DNA of 64,000 bases from Adenophora triphylla var. japonica (GCA_022495995.1 JAFEMH010004912.1:122452-186451), one strand, 5' to 3'; positions 44,384-57,691 are shown, counted from the stretch's first letter. Translations and numbers: made by a program. The notes: generated from the letters alone by a model not told the origin.

Positions 44384-45713
44384 GCCAAAATCTCACAAAA
44401 AATCAGTTTTTCCTAAACAATAGGAAAAACGTGTTTTATACCGCTAGTAAAAATACGTCAGTACCAAATTGACGAATTCCTATTATTAAGACAATTGGGG
44501 CGATTGATCTGGAGCTTCTTCAATTAGTCTTCGTTCATAACCAGGGACATATTTTGTGAATTCAAGCATTCCATTAATCATCAGCAGCTTGGCAATTAAG
44601 GAAAAATTCACCAATTGAAATTCGACTATAAAGGCACATAAGACAATTGGGACGATTGATTTGGAGCTTCTTCAATTAGTCTTTGTTCATAACCAGGGAC
44701 ATATTTTGTGAATTCAAGCATTCCATTAATCATTAGCAGCTTGGCACTTAAGGGAAAATTCACCAATTGAAATTCGCACATAAAAGAGTGTCGGTGCACA
44801 TCTAAAAAGTGTCGGCGCCAGAGTAAAAAAGTGCTAGTGTTAGGGTTAAAAAGTGACAGTGTTAGAGTAACAAAGTGTTGTCAGTGCATGTATTATTAAG
44901 TGCCAGTGTTAGTGTAACAAAGTGCCAGTGTTAGTGTAACAAAGTGCCAGTGTTAGTGTAACAAAGTGCCAGTGCATGTATAACAAAGTGCCATTGTTTG
45001 TTTAAAAGAGTGCCAGTGCATGTTTGTCCAGAAACTCAGTGCCAGTGCATGTGTAACAAAATGCCAGTGCATGTGTAACAAAGTGCCAGTGTTAGTGTAA
45101 AAGAGTGTCAGTGTGATGAGTGCCAGTGCATATATATTAAAAGGCAGTATAAAAAAAGTGTCAGTGCATGTGTAACAAAGTGCCAGTATTAGTAAGTGTC
45201 AGTGCATGTATATTAAGTGTCAGTGTAAAAAGTGTCAGTGTTAGTGTAACAAAGTGTCAGTGTTAGTGTAACAAAGTGCCAGTGTAATCTAATTACCTCA
45301 ATCAAACATACTGGCATTTTGTTACATGCTTACTGACATTTTTAATTAATAATGCTGGTAGTTTTTAAAAGACTTAAAAAAACAAACGTATAATCTAATT
45401 ACCTCCAATAGTCCAGTAAGGGATAAGTGAGGATAAATTTGATTATAACCTAGTTAATAAGAAATGAAAGAAAAAAAAAAGCAAACAAGAAAATGTTGCA
45501 TGAGGCCAAAGGAATCTAAGATGAGATCTGATGCAATCGAATTAATTTGCTTCCAATCACATGAGGGCGGCTTTCGAAGAGAATTACGGCGTCGATTTCT
45601 TCTAAAAATAGCGGTTGTATCGCTTATCCGATCGATGACTCTATCGCACGCGATTATGAAAACCCATTTTTTCCATTACTTAGAAAAAACTAGTTTTTTT
45701 ATAAGACCAACTC
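44384..45713. mobile_element. Mutator-like element with TGCCAGTG minisatellite (copy C)
   Basis: Flanked by the 9-bp duplication TTGAAAGAT (44375-44383, 45714-45722). Left end GCCAAAATCTCACAAAAAAT and right end (inverse) GAGTTGGTCTTATAAAAAAA match the other copies. A direct duplication of about 140 bases lies at 44485-44640 and 44641-44780. From 44790 to 45300 about 25 units of AGTGCCAGTGTTAGTGTAAC type run in one direction. No transposase. Confidence 0.87.
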
Positions 45714-45722
45714 TTGAAAGAT

Positions 45723-48049
45723 TTTGTTTTGAGATATATACTTTTGGGTAACTCTAAAAGCATACTGATTTTTTTAAAAAATAAATAAATAAAGAATTCT
45801 TCAGATTTGTTTTTGTTTATGGGGTTTTCTTGATTTCCTTTTTTACAATTTTTTTCTGCATTAATTTCATCTTTTTTGGCCAATTGATTTAAGAGATATT
45901 GCGTCGAGTTGATATTGTAAATTCAGATTCGTGATTAATCATTTTACTTATATTTTGCTTAATGATTATAATTCATTTTTCATTAGATTTTTTTCTTTGA
46001 ATCTAAGGGCTTCTAGTAATTCAGATTAATTTTACTATTTTGTTTTTCATTAGTTTGATATTTTTGGCATATACAGATGATAGCAAAACGCATGATTCAT
46101 TGATTTTTGGACTAAGTTTTCTACTTTAGCTTCTACTAAGTTTTCATTGGTTTTTATTTTGTTAGGGCTTATATTGGTCGGCCGGAGCTTAAGGTTGTAA
46201 TCTCACTATCTCTTTCATTTGTCAATGAATCACTTTCAATTCTTTATATGTGATTGCAGTGTCGTTCAGCCTAATTTTTTATTCATTTTCTAGCAGGGGA
46301 GGTTCTAATTGCCATAAATGTGATCTTTTCATTCACTATGTAACACATACTTCAGCTTTGGAACGAGGACTTTGATTCACCAAGTTAGGCTTTCTTGGAA
46401 ATGTTGAGAAGTTTGGGGAGATGTCTTATAAGGTGAGCTTGCTATTCTTAGGTTCACGAATATTAGCAATTAGTTTCCATGTTTGTACTAAGCTTTGGTG
46501 TTGCAGGCACTCAGAATAATTGGTATGATTGGTCAAGATTTTATTTTCGATAGTGTCATTTTAGTGCAACTCAAAGGATTGTGGGCGGGTTTAAGGTTAT
46601 ATGAAAGAGGTTGAGGTTCGGGGGCTGAGGGGAAAGAGGAAAGTGGATGGGGTTGGGTTTATGCAATTTGGTTAGTTAAATTGAAATTCTACTTTCTTAT
46701 AATTTCCTTTTTTGTTATAATAATAAATTTGTATTTTATCAATTTTATTTTGACTATATTTAGGATAAATAATCATAACACAAAATATTTTTCATTCACC
46801 ATAGTATATATATTTATGATAAGTAAAAAGTTTCAAATTTCTGTAGAACGCCTTGGACTGCCTTAATCTATTTTTTCAACCTTTAGCTAAAAGTTGAATA
46901 TGATTTTGGGGTTAAAAAGAAATATATTCATTGAGTATTCTTTAGTCATTTGTGTTTTGGGGTTAAAAACAAATATATTCATTGAGTAATCTTTAGTCAG
47001 TTTTTCAACCAATTACTATAGATTTTTTATTTTTATTTTGGAAGGGGGAGGGGAGGGTTGAGAGAGAAGAGATTTCGATGTACACCAAATTGATATTCCT
47101 CATGAACAACCCCTATCTAATTTTTATCTTCTAAAGGTTAATGTGTCGAGGGAGAGTTGGCTTAGATGTATAGTTGATTTAACAATTTATCTGAACTAAT
47201 GTTTTTGTGCTTCAACACATGTGTATACTTTATATATGAACTATCTATTCTGAAGTATTTGGTGGCAGAATCGAAGAGAGTTTGTCTAGATTGATGGTAA
47301 TTGGAGATGATAATTTGGTGTATAAGAAGAGATTTTGTGCAGAATGACAGATCATATCATTGTATTCACGTCATGGCGTTCTGTTGTATATGAGGAAAGT
47401 TGTTGTAATTAAACGATTATGGCCTGATCCGGTGAACGCAGTGAAGTCAATTGAGCAAGACGGTGACAAGCTCTTTATTGAAGATGTGCGACTTAATTTT
47501 GAAATAGAACAGGGACATGCACCTGAAATGAGCGACGGACTAGAGATTGCAATGCTTCATAATGATGGACTAGAGATTGCAATACACATTTATAGAGTTG
47601 AGCCAAGCTCATTTTTCTTTCTCCTTCACACTTCTAGTCTTTCATTTTGTTTACATCATTATTACATGTGCATGTGCCTGCTTTTGTAGGAAGGGATAGG
47701 TTAACACGCAAAAGAGTTGAATGACATTGAAAATATCTAGAAGCGTGTTGTATAGGCTGCTAGAATAAAGTGTAAGGATGTTCCTATAGTGATTGACTTG
47801 GATTCTATGTAATAGGGCATATTTGAAAATATAATCTAAAGAGTTGGCTTTCTATAGTTTATTCGTTTGCAGTATACACGCATTTGCTTTGATATACTAC
47901 AATAGTTTGTCATTTTTCAATTGTCCATTCAATGAACAGAGAGAAACTGCTTTTTTTTTGTAACTATCATTTTTCCTACTATTTTCATTTTTGTACTGTC
48001 ACCGTATCATTGGCACGAGCTAGAGAGTACTATTTCAATATACAATAAT
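45723..48049. other. AT-rich stretch without a recognised gene
   Basis: The longest frame is 47360-47689 plus (109 codons, HGVLLYMRKVVVIKRLWPDP near its start). It contains a local duplication of DGLEIA and has no family I recognise. Exon-like pieces near 46350-46560 are too short to judge. Confidence 0.35.
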
Positions 48050-48384
48050 GTTGTAATCCACAAAGAAAACCCACCAAGGATTTATCCTTGCCTGTCCCAA
48101 GTCTGGATAAAGGGTGAGGGTTGCGGTAGGCATGTGACAGCCATCGTAAAATTTTTGTCGCATTGTCATGACATGAATCTGAATATGAATATCGTTGGGG
48201 CGTTTCCTCAGCAGTGACGTGCTACACTTCCAAGACCTAGGTATAGTGATAAGTATGCAAAGGTTGCTAGGTCGTCGCCCAGAAGTGACGCGCCATCTCT
48301 TCGCCCGGGGGTGATGTCAAATGTGCAAGGGTTCTCGTATAGCGGACGAGTGCGGGTAAAGAAGCTAGTCCATGGTAGGTGTAA

Positions 48385-48906
48385 GGGTAGTGGGATGCGC
48401 TTGGGAACTTGAAACATTGGATCCTTGACAGAAAGATCAGCAGAGGTGGTGGAACTTATGAGGAGGAGGAAGATTCACATAATGTGTCTACAGGAAACTA
48501 AGTGGGTTAGAGAGAAAGCAAAAGAAATATCGCCTTGGGGTTTTAAGCTTTGGTACTCAGGAAAGAATAAGGGTAGAAATGGAGTGGGTATCATTATTGA
48601 TAAGGAGTATATTAATGATGTGGTGGAAGTGTACAGGAAGAGTGATCGAATTATGGGCATTAAACTAGTGATAAGTGATGAGATTATAAATATTATTTCC
48701 GCCTATGCACCACAAGTAGGGTTGGATGCAGCTATTAAACAAGTGTTTTGGAAAGATTTGGAGGAGGTAGTGCAACGAGTACCTAGTGGTGAGAAATTAG
48801 TCATTGGTGGTGATCTGAACGGGCATGTGGGATCTAATCGACATGGCTTTGAGAGCATATATGGAGGTTTTGGTTTTGGGGAGAGGAATGAAGCAGGAGA
48901 TAGTAT
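48385..48906 (+). pseudogene. LINE endonuclease domain, N-terminal part
   Basis: NIGSLTERSAEVVELMRRR, then MCLQETKW (catalytic glutamate region), GRNGVGIIID, ISAYAPQVGLD and VIGGDLNGHVG (GDxN motif). A stop TGA sits where a Trp codon is expected just before NIGSL (about 48410). The frame is cut at 48906 by the CACTA insertion. Confidence 0.85.
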
Positions 48907-48924
48907 CACTACAAGAAAAACAGG

Positions 48925-49365
48925 ATTTAGCGACAGAAATTAGCGACGGACCTTATTCTGTCGCTATTAGAGACGGAATAGCGACGGAATAGCGACGGAA
49001 GCAAACTAAAACGAAAAAAACAGCTACCGACGGATTTAGCGACGGATTAGCGACGGATTTTAGCGACAAACATGAATCTGTCGCTAATCTGTCGCAATAG
49101 TGGCGCCAAAAAAGCCCGCCCATTTTAGCGACGGAATTAGCGACGGAATAACGACGGATTACAAAATTTTTAACGACGAATTTTTTCTGTCGCTATATAA
49201 ATAAAAAATTAATTATTATTTTTTCTTTTTAAAATTAGCGACGGATTTAGCGACGGATTTTACAAAAATAAATTACCGACGGATATATTCTGTCGCTAAA
49301 TAATAAAAAATAAAAAATATTTTTTTTTAAAATAGCGACGGATTTAGCGACGGATTAGCTTCTGG
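48925..49365. repeat. CACTA subterminal repeats, left
   Basis: About 20 copies of TAGCGACGGA and its inverse; presumed transposase-binding sites. Confidence 0.85.
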
Positions 49366-49389
49366 ATTTTTTTTTTTTTTTTTTTAATT

Positions 49390-50000
49390 AACTTATTTTC
49401 TAACTTTTTATGTAACTTTTTGAAAAGAACTTCAATACTAAAAATGTCCAAAATATTTATTTCTATTTATAAAAATAAAAACACTATACATTTATAAAAA
49501 AAAATTAAAAAATTTTACACGTCTCTGATTTCTTTATTATACTTTCATTTGTTTAGTTTTTTTCTAATTTTTTTTATATAACTTTTTGAAAAAAAACTTC
49601 AATACTAAAAAATGTTCAAAATATTTATTTATATTTATAAAAAATAAAAAAAACTATTCATTTATAAATAAAAATTAAAGAATTTTATCCGTCCCCGATT
49701 TCTTTATTATACTTTCATTTGTTTATTTTTTTTCTAACTTTTTTTATATAACTTTTTGAAAAAAACTTCAATACTAAAATGTCCAAAGTATTTATTTATA
49801 TTCATAAAAAATAAAAAAACTATACATTTATTAATAAAAATTAAAGAATTTTACCCGTCCCTGATTTCTTTATTATACTTTCATTTCTTTAATTTTTTTC
49901 TAACTTTTTATATAACTTTTTGAAAAAAAACTTCAATACTAAAAATGTTCAAAATATTTATTTATATTCATAAAAAATAAAAAAAACAATACATTTATAA
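49390..50000. repeat. Tandem repeat of about 165-175 bases, about four copies
   Basis: Units contain AACTTTTTGAAAAAAACTTC, AATATTTATTTATATT and CGTCCCTGATTTCTTTATTA. The array resumes at about 51435-51800 on the other side of the CCCTATA satellite, so the satellite interrupts it. Confidence 0.85.
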
Positions 50001-50002
50001 AC

Positions 50003-51432
50003 GCTATACCCTATACCCTATATGGTATACCCTATACCCTATATGGTATACCCTATACCCTATATCCTATACCCTATACCCTATACCCTATGTGGTATAC
50101 CCTATACCCTATACCCTATACCCTATATGGTATACCCTATGTATATATCCTATAGTATACCCTATAGCCTATACCCTATACCCCTATATATACCCTATAC
50201 CCTATACCCCATGTAGTATACCCTATACCCTATATCTTATACCCTATACCCATAGGGTATACCTTTATAGTATACCCTATAGTGGTATGTATGTAGAGTA
50301 TACCCTATAGGTATAGGTATGTATAGCATAGGTATAGAAGATATGTGTATAGTGGTATAGGGTATAGGTATACCCTATGTGGTATACCCTATAGGGTATA
50401 GGGTATAGGGTATACACTATAGGGTATACCCTATAGGATATATAGGGTATACCCTATAGGGTATACCCTATACCCTATACCCTATAGGGTATACCCTATA
50501 GGTTATACCCAATAGGATACCCTATACCCTATATCCTATATCCTATACCCTATACCCTATACCCTATACCCTATAGGGTATACCCTATAGGGTATAGGGT
50601 ATACCCTATAGGGTATAGGGTATAGGGTATACCCTATACCCTATAGGGTATACCCTATAGGCTATAGGGTATAAGGAGGTATATCCTATACCCTATGTAT
50701 ACCCTATAGGTATGTGGCATGTGGTATACCCTATACCCTATACCTATACCCTTATAGGGTATATATAGGTATGTGGTATAGTATACCCTATACCCTATAC
50801 CCTATAGGGTATACCCTATAGGGTATACCCAATAGGATACCCTATACCCTATACCCTATATCCTATACCCTATACCCTATACCCTATAGGGTATACCCTA
50901 TAGGGTATAGGGTATATGGTATACCCTATACCCTATATCCTATATCCTATACCCTATGATAGTATGTGGTATAGGTATATTATACCCTATACCCTATATC
51001 CTATATCCTATACCCTATGTATAGGTATAGGGTATATGGTATACCCTATACCCTATATCCTATATCGCTATACCCTATACTATATCCTATACCCTATGTG
51101 GGTATACCCTATATGGTATGGTATACCCTATAGTGGTATGTAGAGATACCCTATGTATATTCTATACCCATACCTATACCCTATGTGGTATACCCTATAA
51201 GGTATATTGCATAGGTATAAAGGTATACCCTAGAGGTATAAGTGGTATACCCTATAGGTATAGTGGTATATGGTATACCCTATACCCTATATCCTATACC
51301 TTATACCCTATGTGGTATACCCTATGTGGTATAATTCTATACCCTATACCCTATACCATATATACTATATCCTATATCCTATACCCTATACCCTATATCC
51401 TATACCCTATACCCTATACCCCATCCCCTATG
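50003..51432. repeat. CCCTATA satellite (telomere-like heptamer variant)
   Basis: About 1.4 kb of CCCTATA units and their inverse TATAGGG, with blocks switching orientation, so CCCTATAGGG palindromes recur. Long frames here (50022-50310, 50916-51489) are translations of the repeat, not genes. Confidence 0.93.
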
Positions 51433-51434
51433 CC

Positions 51435-51800
51435 CTATTCGTTCCCCGATTTATTTCTTATACTTTTATTTGTTTATAATTTTTTCTAACTTTTTTTATA
51501 TAACTTTTTGAAGAAAACTTCAATACTAAAAAAATGTCCAAAATATTTATTTATATTCAATAAAAATAATAAAAATTATACATTTATAAATAAAAATTAA
51601 AGAATTTTATCCGTCCCTGATTTCTTTATTATACTTTCATTTGTTTAGTTTTTTTCTAACTTTTTTTATATAACATTTTTAAAAAAACTTCAATACTAAA
51701 AAGGTCCAAAATATTTATGTCTATTCATAAAAAATATAAAAACTATAAATTTATAAAAAAATTAAAAGAATTTTACCCGCTATTTGATTTCTTTATTATA
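51435..51800. repeat. Continuation of the 165-175-base tandem repeat
   Basis: Two to three further units of the 49390-50000 repeat. Confidence 0.8.
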
Positions 51801-52313
51801 CTTGATAATTACTAGTTTTATAATAGTTACTAGTTTTATAATAATGATTATTACAATAATTATTAAAGATTATTATTATTTGTTCTATTATTATTATTTA
51901 ATATTATTTAATATTAATAATATTTAATCTTTTTGAACGATAAATTATAGTTTTTGCTATTTATTATTTTTGCTAATTATTATAAACATCAAGAAAATTT
52001 TGATGATAAATATATAAGTCATTTGAAATCATGAGGTTTAGTAAGATCTTCACCATTAAATACTTCACAAATAATTAGATCTAATGGTCCAAATTCATTA
52101 AAGAAAAACACAAATACACTTTTTATTTGATTGGTTGTTTTATACTCACATGGATTGTCAATCGAACCATTAATCACTCACAATCCTATGGTCCAAATTC
52201 AATCTTGCAAAACCCTAAAAAAATCTTTCTTTACTCCATCCGCCTCCCACCCTCCCTCAAATCTTTCTCTCTCCACAATTCTCTCTCTTTCTCCTCTTCG
52301 TTCACTTCACTCT

Positions 52314-52715
52314 GACCGAGAATCAAGATGCCATTGATGCCGCCATTGTTGGAACACTTCGATCCTAAAGAGGCGAGAGCCGGTATTAGAGAGGTCCATT
52401 TCTTTCCATTTAATCCCTTATGGACAAGAGGACTCGCTTTGCCTTACATTGATGGTGAAGGCAACCGCAACGGCTAGTAAAGGTGCTCCAGAACAGGTAA
52501 ATTGCTCTTATTCATTCTCTCTCTGTGTTGTGTATGTTTGTATGTGATATCTATATATTATTTCTCTTTCTTCACATGCTGAACAACACTCACTAAATTC
52601 ATCTTTCTCGCTCATGGAATCGCATTTTGTCCCTTTGTGATTGCAAAGAATATTTTAAGAAGAAGGTTCACGCCATTATTGACAAGTTTGCCGAACGTGG
52701 GCTTCTGGCCATCGG
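52314..52715 (+). pseudogene. Captured plasma-membrane H+-ATPase fragment in the CACTA element
   Basis: Exon-like piece 52314-52496: [14 protein letters not shown], then after a frameshift [19 protein letters not shown], a diverged stretch, YIDGEGN and, in a third frame, SKGAPEQ followed by a GT donor. Second piece about 52624-52715: ILSLCDCKEYFKKKVHAIID continuing KFAERGL. These match the nucleotide-binding domain of plant P-type H+-ATPases in order and spacing, with an intron between. The second acceptor is mutated and the piece ends in unrelated sequence, so no ATPase can be made. It is a transduplicated gene fragment. Confidence 0.82.
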
Positions 52716-53199
52716 GTTAATTTGTTAAGACAGGTTTGCATCTGTTCCCTTTTAGTGAATTTGATGTGTGTGTTTGTGTGTAATCTGCGCATTCATTATT
52801 TATCCACCTACACCTTCAATCATAACTATCTCCCACTAAATGATTGCTAATAAACTTTTGTTTGTGACTTTTTGCAAGATTGAGATGGCGATGAGATTAT
52901 GGTCACTATGGCGGTGGTGGTGTTTCGTGGTGGCTTCCAAGGGATTCTTTGAGGACTTAACCGTATTTTCTTGAAATTAAGGGATAAAGTTGAAAAGAAA
53001 ATATATGCAATGACCGATTGGATTATAATAGAACTCGAGGGGAGTAAATTGTAATTGTTGGAATATTTTGTATTTCGAAATATCAAGGACTATATTGAGA
53101 ATAACTCAAAATTAAGGGACTCGACTAAAAAATATAATAAAAAATTATAATTTATATTGATAAATTAATTTTTATTTTTTATTTAATTGAAGTTCACAA

Positions 53200-53314
<115 letters not shown>

Positions 53315-53339
53315 ATTTTTTTTTAATAAAAAATATCAA

Positions 53340-53730
53340 ATTAGCGACGGAAATATCCTTTGGTAATTTGGTATATCAAAAATAAAAAATATTGAAAAAA
53401 AGAAAATTTAAAAAAATTAAAAACATTGTAAAAATTGTGAAAATTTGGAATAAATTTTAGCGACGGAAATATCTGTCGATAAATCCGTCGTTATTAATGT
53501 CGCCAATACATTAATTTTGTCGTTCCTCTTCAATCTTTAGCGACGGATTTTTGAGTTTTAGCGACGGAATTATCCGTCGTTAATTTAACGACAACCCAAA
53601 AATCTGTCGTTAAAATTTAGCGACAAGGGTTTTAGCGACAGATTTTTTCCGTCGCTAATCCGTCGCTAAATGCCTTTAGCGACGGATTTTTGACTTTTAG
53701 CGACGGATTTTTCCGTCGCTAAAACCTGTT
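53340..53730. repeat. CACTA subterminal repeats, right
   Basis: About 15 copies of TAGCGACGGA and its inverse. Confidence 0.85.
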
Positions 53731-53742
53731 TTTCTTGTAGTG

Positions 53743-56060
53743 TATCCTGAATTTTGCGATGGCATATGACTGAGTATAATGAACACTTGGTTCAGAAGAG
53801 AGAATCTCACTTGGTGTCCTATAGGAGTGGAGGTAATGCGAGTCAGATTGACTTCTTCTTAGTAAGAAATGCATATAGAAAGAGTTATACAGATTGCAAG
53901 GTTATTCCGGGTGAGAGCACAACAACTCAACATAGACTTGTGGTACTTGATTTTCAAAGTAAGAGAATTTTGAGAAAGATAAAACCACAGGTAGACCCTA
54001 GAATCAAGTGGTGGAGACTTCAAGGGGAGAATCATGGTCAATACCGAAATTTGGCCTGATAATATCGAGGATATGTATATAGATTCGACTTGGACTAAGA
54101 TAGGACATACCATAAATGAGGTGGCGAAAGAAGACCTTGGAGAATCTAGAGGAAACGTGCCACCAAGTAAGGACACATCACGGTGGAACGAGGAAGTAAA
54201 ACAAGCAATAAAGGGCAAGCGTGAATGCTATAAATTATTGGGGAAATGTGAGCGACGAGAACTATGAGAAGTATAAGGAAGCTAGGAGAGAAGCTAAGAA
54301 AGCAAGTAGTTTACGCAAGAGCAAAGGTGAATCAGAACTTTATGATAAGTTGTATACAAAAGAAGGGGAAAAGGACATCTACGCACTCGCTCGTATTTGA
54401 GTGATAAGAGGACAAGAGATATCGGGAAGGTTAAATGTGTGAAGGATGTAGACCAAAGAGTTCTAGTCGGGGATAACGAGATAAAAGATAGATGGTGGTC
54501 ATACTTTGATACCTTGTTTAATGGCGGTCAAGAGCAGGATATTTGGAGATTTAAATATATCTTCGAGTATGGTTAATCGAGATTTTATGCGAAGAATTCA
54601 AAAGGGGCGAAGTGGAAATGGCAAATGAAAAAGATGAGATTGAAGAAAGCCGTAGGACCGGATGGCATACCAATTGAGGTTTGGAGATGTTTCGGGAGAG
54701 GGAATAGAGTGGTTAACAAAGCTATTTAACAAGATATGGAGAAGTAACACAATGCCATTGAAGTGGCGGAAGAGTACTACGATCCCTTTCAGTATAAGAA
54801 CAAAGGTGATGTCCAAGATTGTGCCAATTATCTGGGGATCAAACTAATGAGCCATACTATGAAACTTTGAGAAAGAGTGATTGCACAAAGGTCGAGAAAA
54901 ATTGTGAATATTTCGGATAACCAATTTGGGTTTATGCCTGGAAGATCGACTATGGAGGCAATATATCTTATGAGACAAACCATGGAGAAATATCGGGATC
55001 AAAAGAAAGATTTGCATATGGTTTTCATTGATTTGGAGAAGGCGTATGATAAAGTGCCAAGAGAGGTACTTTGGTGGGCACTAGCAAAGAAGGGTGTTTC
55101 AAAAAAATATATTGATATTATCAAGGACATGTATAATGGAGTTAGTACTTGTGTACAGACTAGTGTTGGGAAGACTGAAGAGTTCCCTATAAAGATTGGA
55201 GTGCATCAAGGTTCCGCACTTATCCCCTTTCTCTTTGCTTTGATAATGGACGAATTGACGAGGTCAGTCCAAGATGATATACCAAGATGTATGTTGTTCG
55301 GCGAGATGATATCAGGCCGATTGATGAGACAAGAGAGGGTGTTGAAAGTAAATTGGAGTCAGGAGACACACTTTGGAATCTCGAGGTTTTAGACTGAGCA
55401 GAAGCAAGACTGAGTATTTGGAGTGTAAGTTTAGCAGAGTTGGAAGTAGGGAGGCAGGGGCGGTCACATTTGATGGAAATATTATTCAAGCTTCTGTGTT
55501 TTTTTCGCTATCTTGGATCCATTATCCAAAACGATGGAGAATTAGATGAAGATGTGGGTCATAGGATTAAAGCAGGTTGGTTGAAGTGGAAGAGTGCCAC
55601 AGGGTTCCTATGTGATCTCGGCATGCCCCATAGATTAAAGCAAAAATTCTACCGCATGGCAATTAGGCCAAGACCGCTTTACGGCACCGAATGTTAGGCC
55701 GTGAAACAAAGGTCACGTGCATAAGATTTAATGTGGCGGAGATGCGTATGCTTCGATGGATGTGCGGTCATACAAGAAATGATCAATTGGGGAATGAGGT
55801 GATCAAAGGTAAAGTAGGAGTTGAACCCATTGAGGATAAAATGAGGGAAAATCGTATAAGGTGGTTTGGGCATGTGAGAAAGAGACCGAAGCGATGCACC
55901 GGTTAGAGAGACCTAACAACGGAGAAATGATAAAATGGCGAGGGATAGAGGAAGATCCAAACAAAATTGGATTAGAGTGATTGAAAATGATATGAGTTTA
56001 CTTGGAGTGGATGAAAGTAATGGTGTCAAGAGGCGGGAGTGGAGGGCAAAACCCATGTAG
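53743..56060 (+). pseudogene. LINE endonuclease end, reverse transcriptase and C-terminal part, broken
   Basis: ILNFAMAYD then ESHLVSYRSGGNASQIDFFL (endonuclease end, SQIDF motif), then reverse transcriptase NQFGFMPGRSTMEAIYLMRQ (about 54918), HMVFIDLEKAYDKVPREVLW, GVHQGSALIPFLFALIMDEL. The catalytic FADD box near 55295 is destroyed by a frameshift (reads LFGEMIS). Later pieces: [27 protein letters not shown]. At least six frame changes. Confidence 0.87.
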
Positions 56061-56192
56061 GGGGTTGATTTTTTTTTTTTCAACAACTTTTTTTCACGAT
56101 GACATATGAGGATTCATATTAGCCGATCCCAAATTATTTTGGGACTAAGGCTTTGTTGTTGTTGTTGTTGTTGTTGTAATCCACAAAGAAAA

Positions 56193-56950
56193 TAGCACAT
56201 AAATAACAAACACAATCACACAAGAACTCACGATTTACGTGGCTCACCAATTTCATTAGCTACATCTACCACGGCCGAGGGAGAACACGTATTATTGATA
56301 TGTCGGATCCAAGATTACAAATCTATATTGTGTGCAACATACTTATATATCACTATAAAATACAGACATAATGCACCACAATAGAGAGAAACAAATAAGC
56401 AAAACAACTACTAAACAACTATAGGGGATATGAGAGTATTTATACTACCTACCCTTCCTAGACACAAAGATAGCTACAAATAAACCCTAGGAATTAATTA
56501 GGCCCGAATCATACCGGATTTTGTGGTGGCATGGTCATGCGCACTATAGTTGGCATGCCCGTGCAAGCTTTATTTAACCTTCGTCCTTATGTAAGCTGTT
56601 TCACACGGTCGTGTCTCATTCTCATTACGCTCGTGTCAAAATTAATCTCCTTTATAGATTTATCCAAATAGCGTAGCACAACCGTGCCATTTTCAACGCA
56701 CAATCGTGCCACTTTCCAGATTACAGGCGTTGATTCAAGTCTCATGCTCTCACCGGATGTCTTCGAGTTTCATTAACGAACAATTTTGTCTCCCATTGCC
56801 ACAAAAATGTGAACATAATAAACGAAAGCTGTCAAAATAAAATATTGATACCCCCAATGTAGCTCCTATAAAATTTAAAGATACCAATGTGTAATTCACA
56901 AAAATAAATTTTTATTTATTTTTACTTATATTTGAAGTTTGAGAATACAT
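56193..56950. other. Spacer without a recognised gene
   Basis: Contains CACGATTTACGTGGCTCACC and similar text seen in some plant LTRs, but I could not find LTR ends or a partner. Confidence 0.35.
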
Positions 56951-56953
56951 TTA

Positions 56954-57691
56954 GGCTCCGTTTGTTTTGTATAAAATAACTTGCGGAAAATGATTTCCTG
57001 TAAAATATTTTTCGGAAAATGAATTTCCTGTAAAATGTGTTTTCGGAAAATGAGATAAACATGTTTTCGACTGTTTGGTAAGGAAAATATTTTCCAAATT
57101 TTTTTTCATGTGAATGAAAATATTTTTCGATAAAAACACAATTTGAGATAATTTGAGTGGGGTGGGGGCAGGGGTAGTGGCGGTGAGTGGAGTAGGCGGG
57201 GGCGCGGGGTTGTGGTGGTGGTGAGTGGAGTGGGGGTGGGGAGTTGTTAAAAATAAATTTTAAATGATTAATTTATTATTTTTTACCCGACGGGGGGTGG
57301 GGGCAGGGGTGGTGGTGGTGAGTGGAGTGAGGTGGGGAGGTGTTAAAAATAAATTTTAAATAATTTTTTTTTTTTACCTGACGTGGGGTGGGGGCGAGGG
57401 TGATGGTGGTGAATGGATGGGGCGAGTTGTTAAAAATAAATTTTAAATGATTTTTTTGACCCGAGGAGCGGGGTGGGGTGGGGGTGATGTGGGGTGGGTA
57501 ACGTGGGGTGTATGAAAAGTTAGGTGTGTGAGGTGTTACCATTTTCGAAAAATGTTTTATTTAGAAAACTCGTAAGTCATTTTACGCAAACAAAATGGAG
57601 AAAAATATTTTTCCATTTTTCGATTCTTACCAAACATCGAAAAATGGTGAAAATGTTTTTCGAAAAATATTTTACGACAAACAAACGAGCC
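56954..57691. mobile_element. Tourist-like (PIF/Harbinger) element with G-rich tandem repeat
   Basis: Ends GGCTCCGTTTGTTTTG and (inverse) GGCTCGTTTGTTTGTC, with TTA on both sides (56951-56953, 57692-57694). Inner inverted arms of GGAAAATATTTTTCG type. The middle (57160-57490) holds about four units of a GGGGTGGGGGCAGGGGTGGT plus TTAAAAATAAATTTTAAAT repeat. No transposase. Confidence 0.72.

Noticed and set aside
47360..47689. 109-codon open frame as a host gene
   Set aside because: No recognised motif, no splice context, and an internal short duplication; left as unassigned.
50022..51489. Long open frames of repeating YPIPYTL residues
   Set aside because: They are translations of the CCCTATA satellite and have no start context or conservation.
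57276..57542. Proline/histidine-rich minus-strand frame
   Set aside because: It translates the G-rich tandem repeat of the Tourist-like element.
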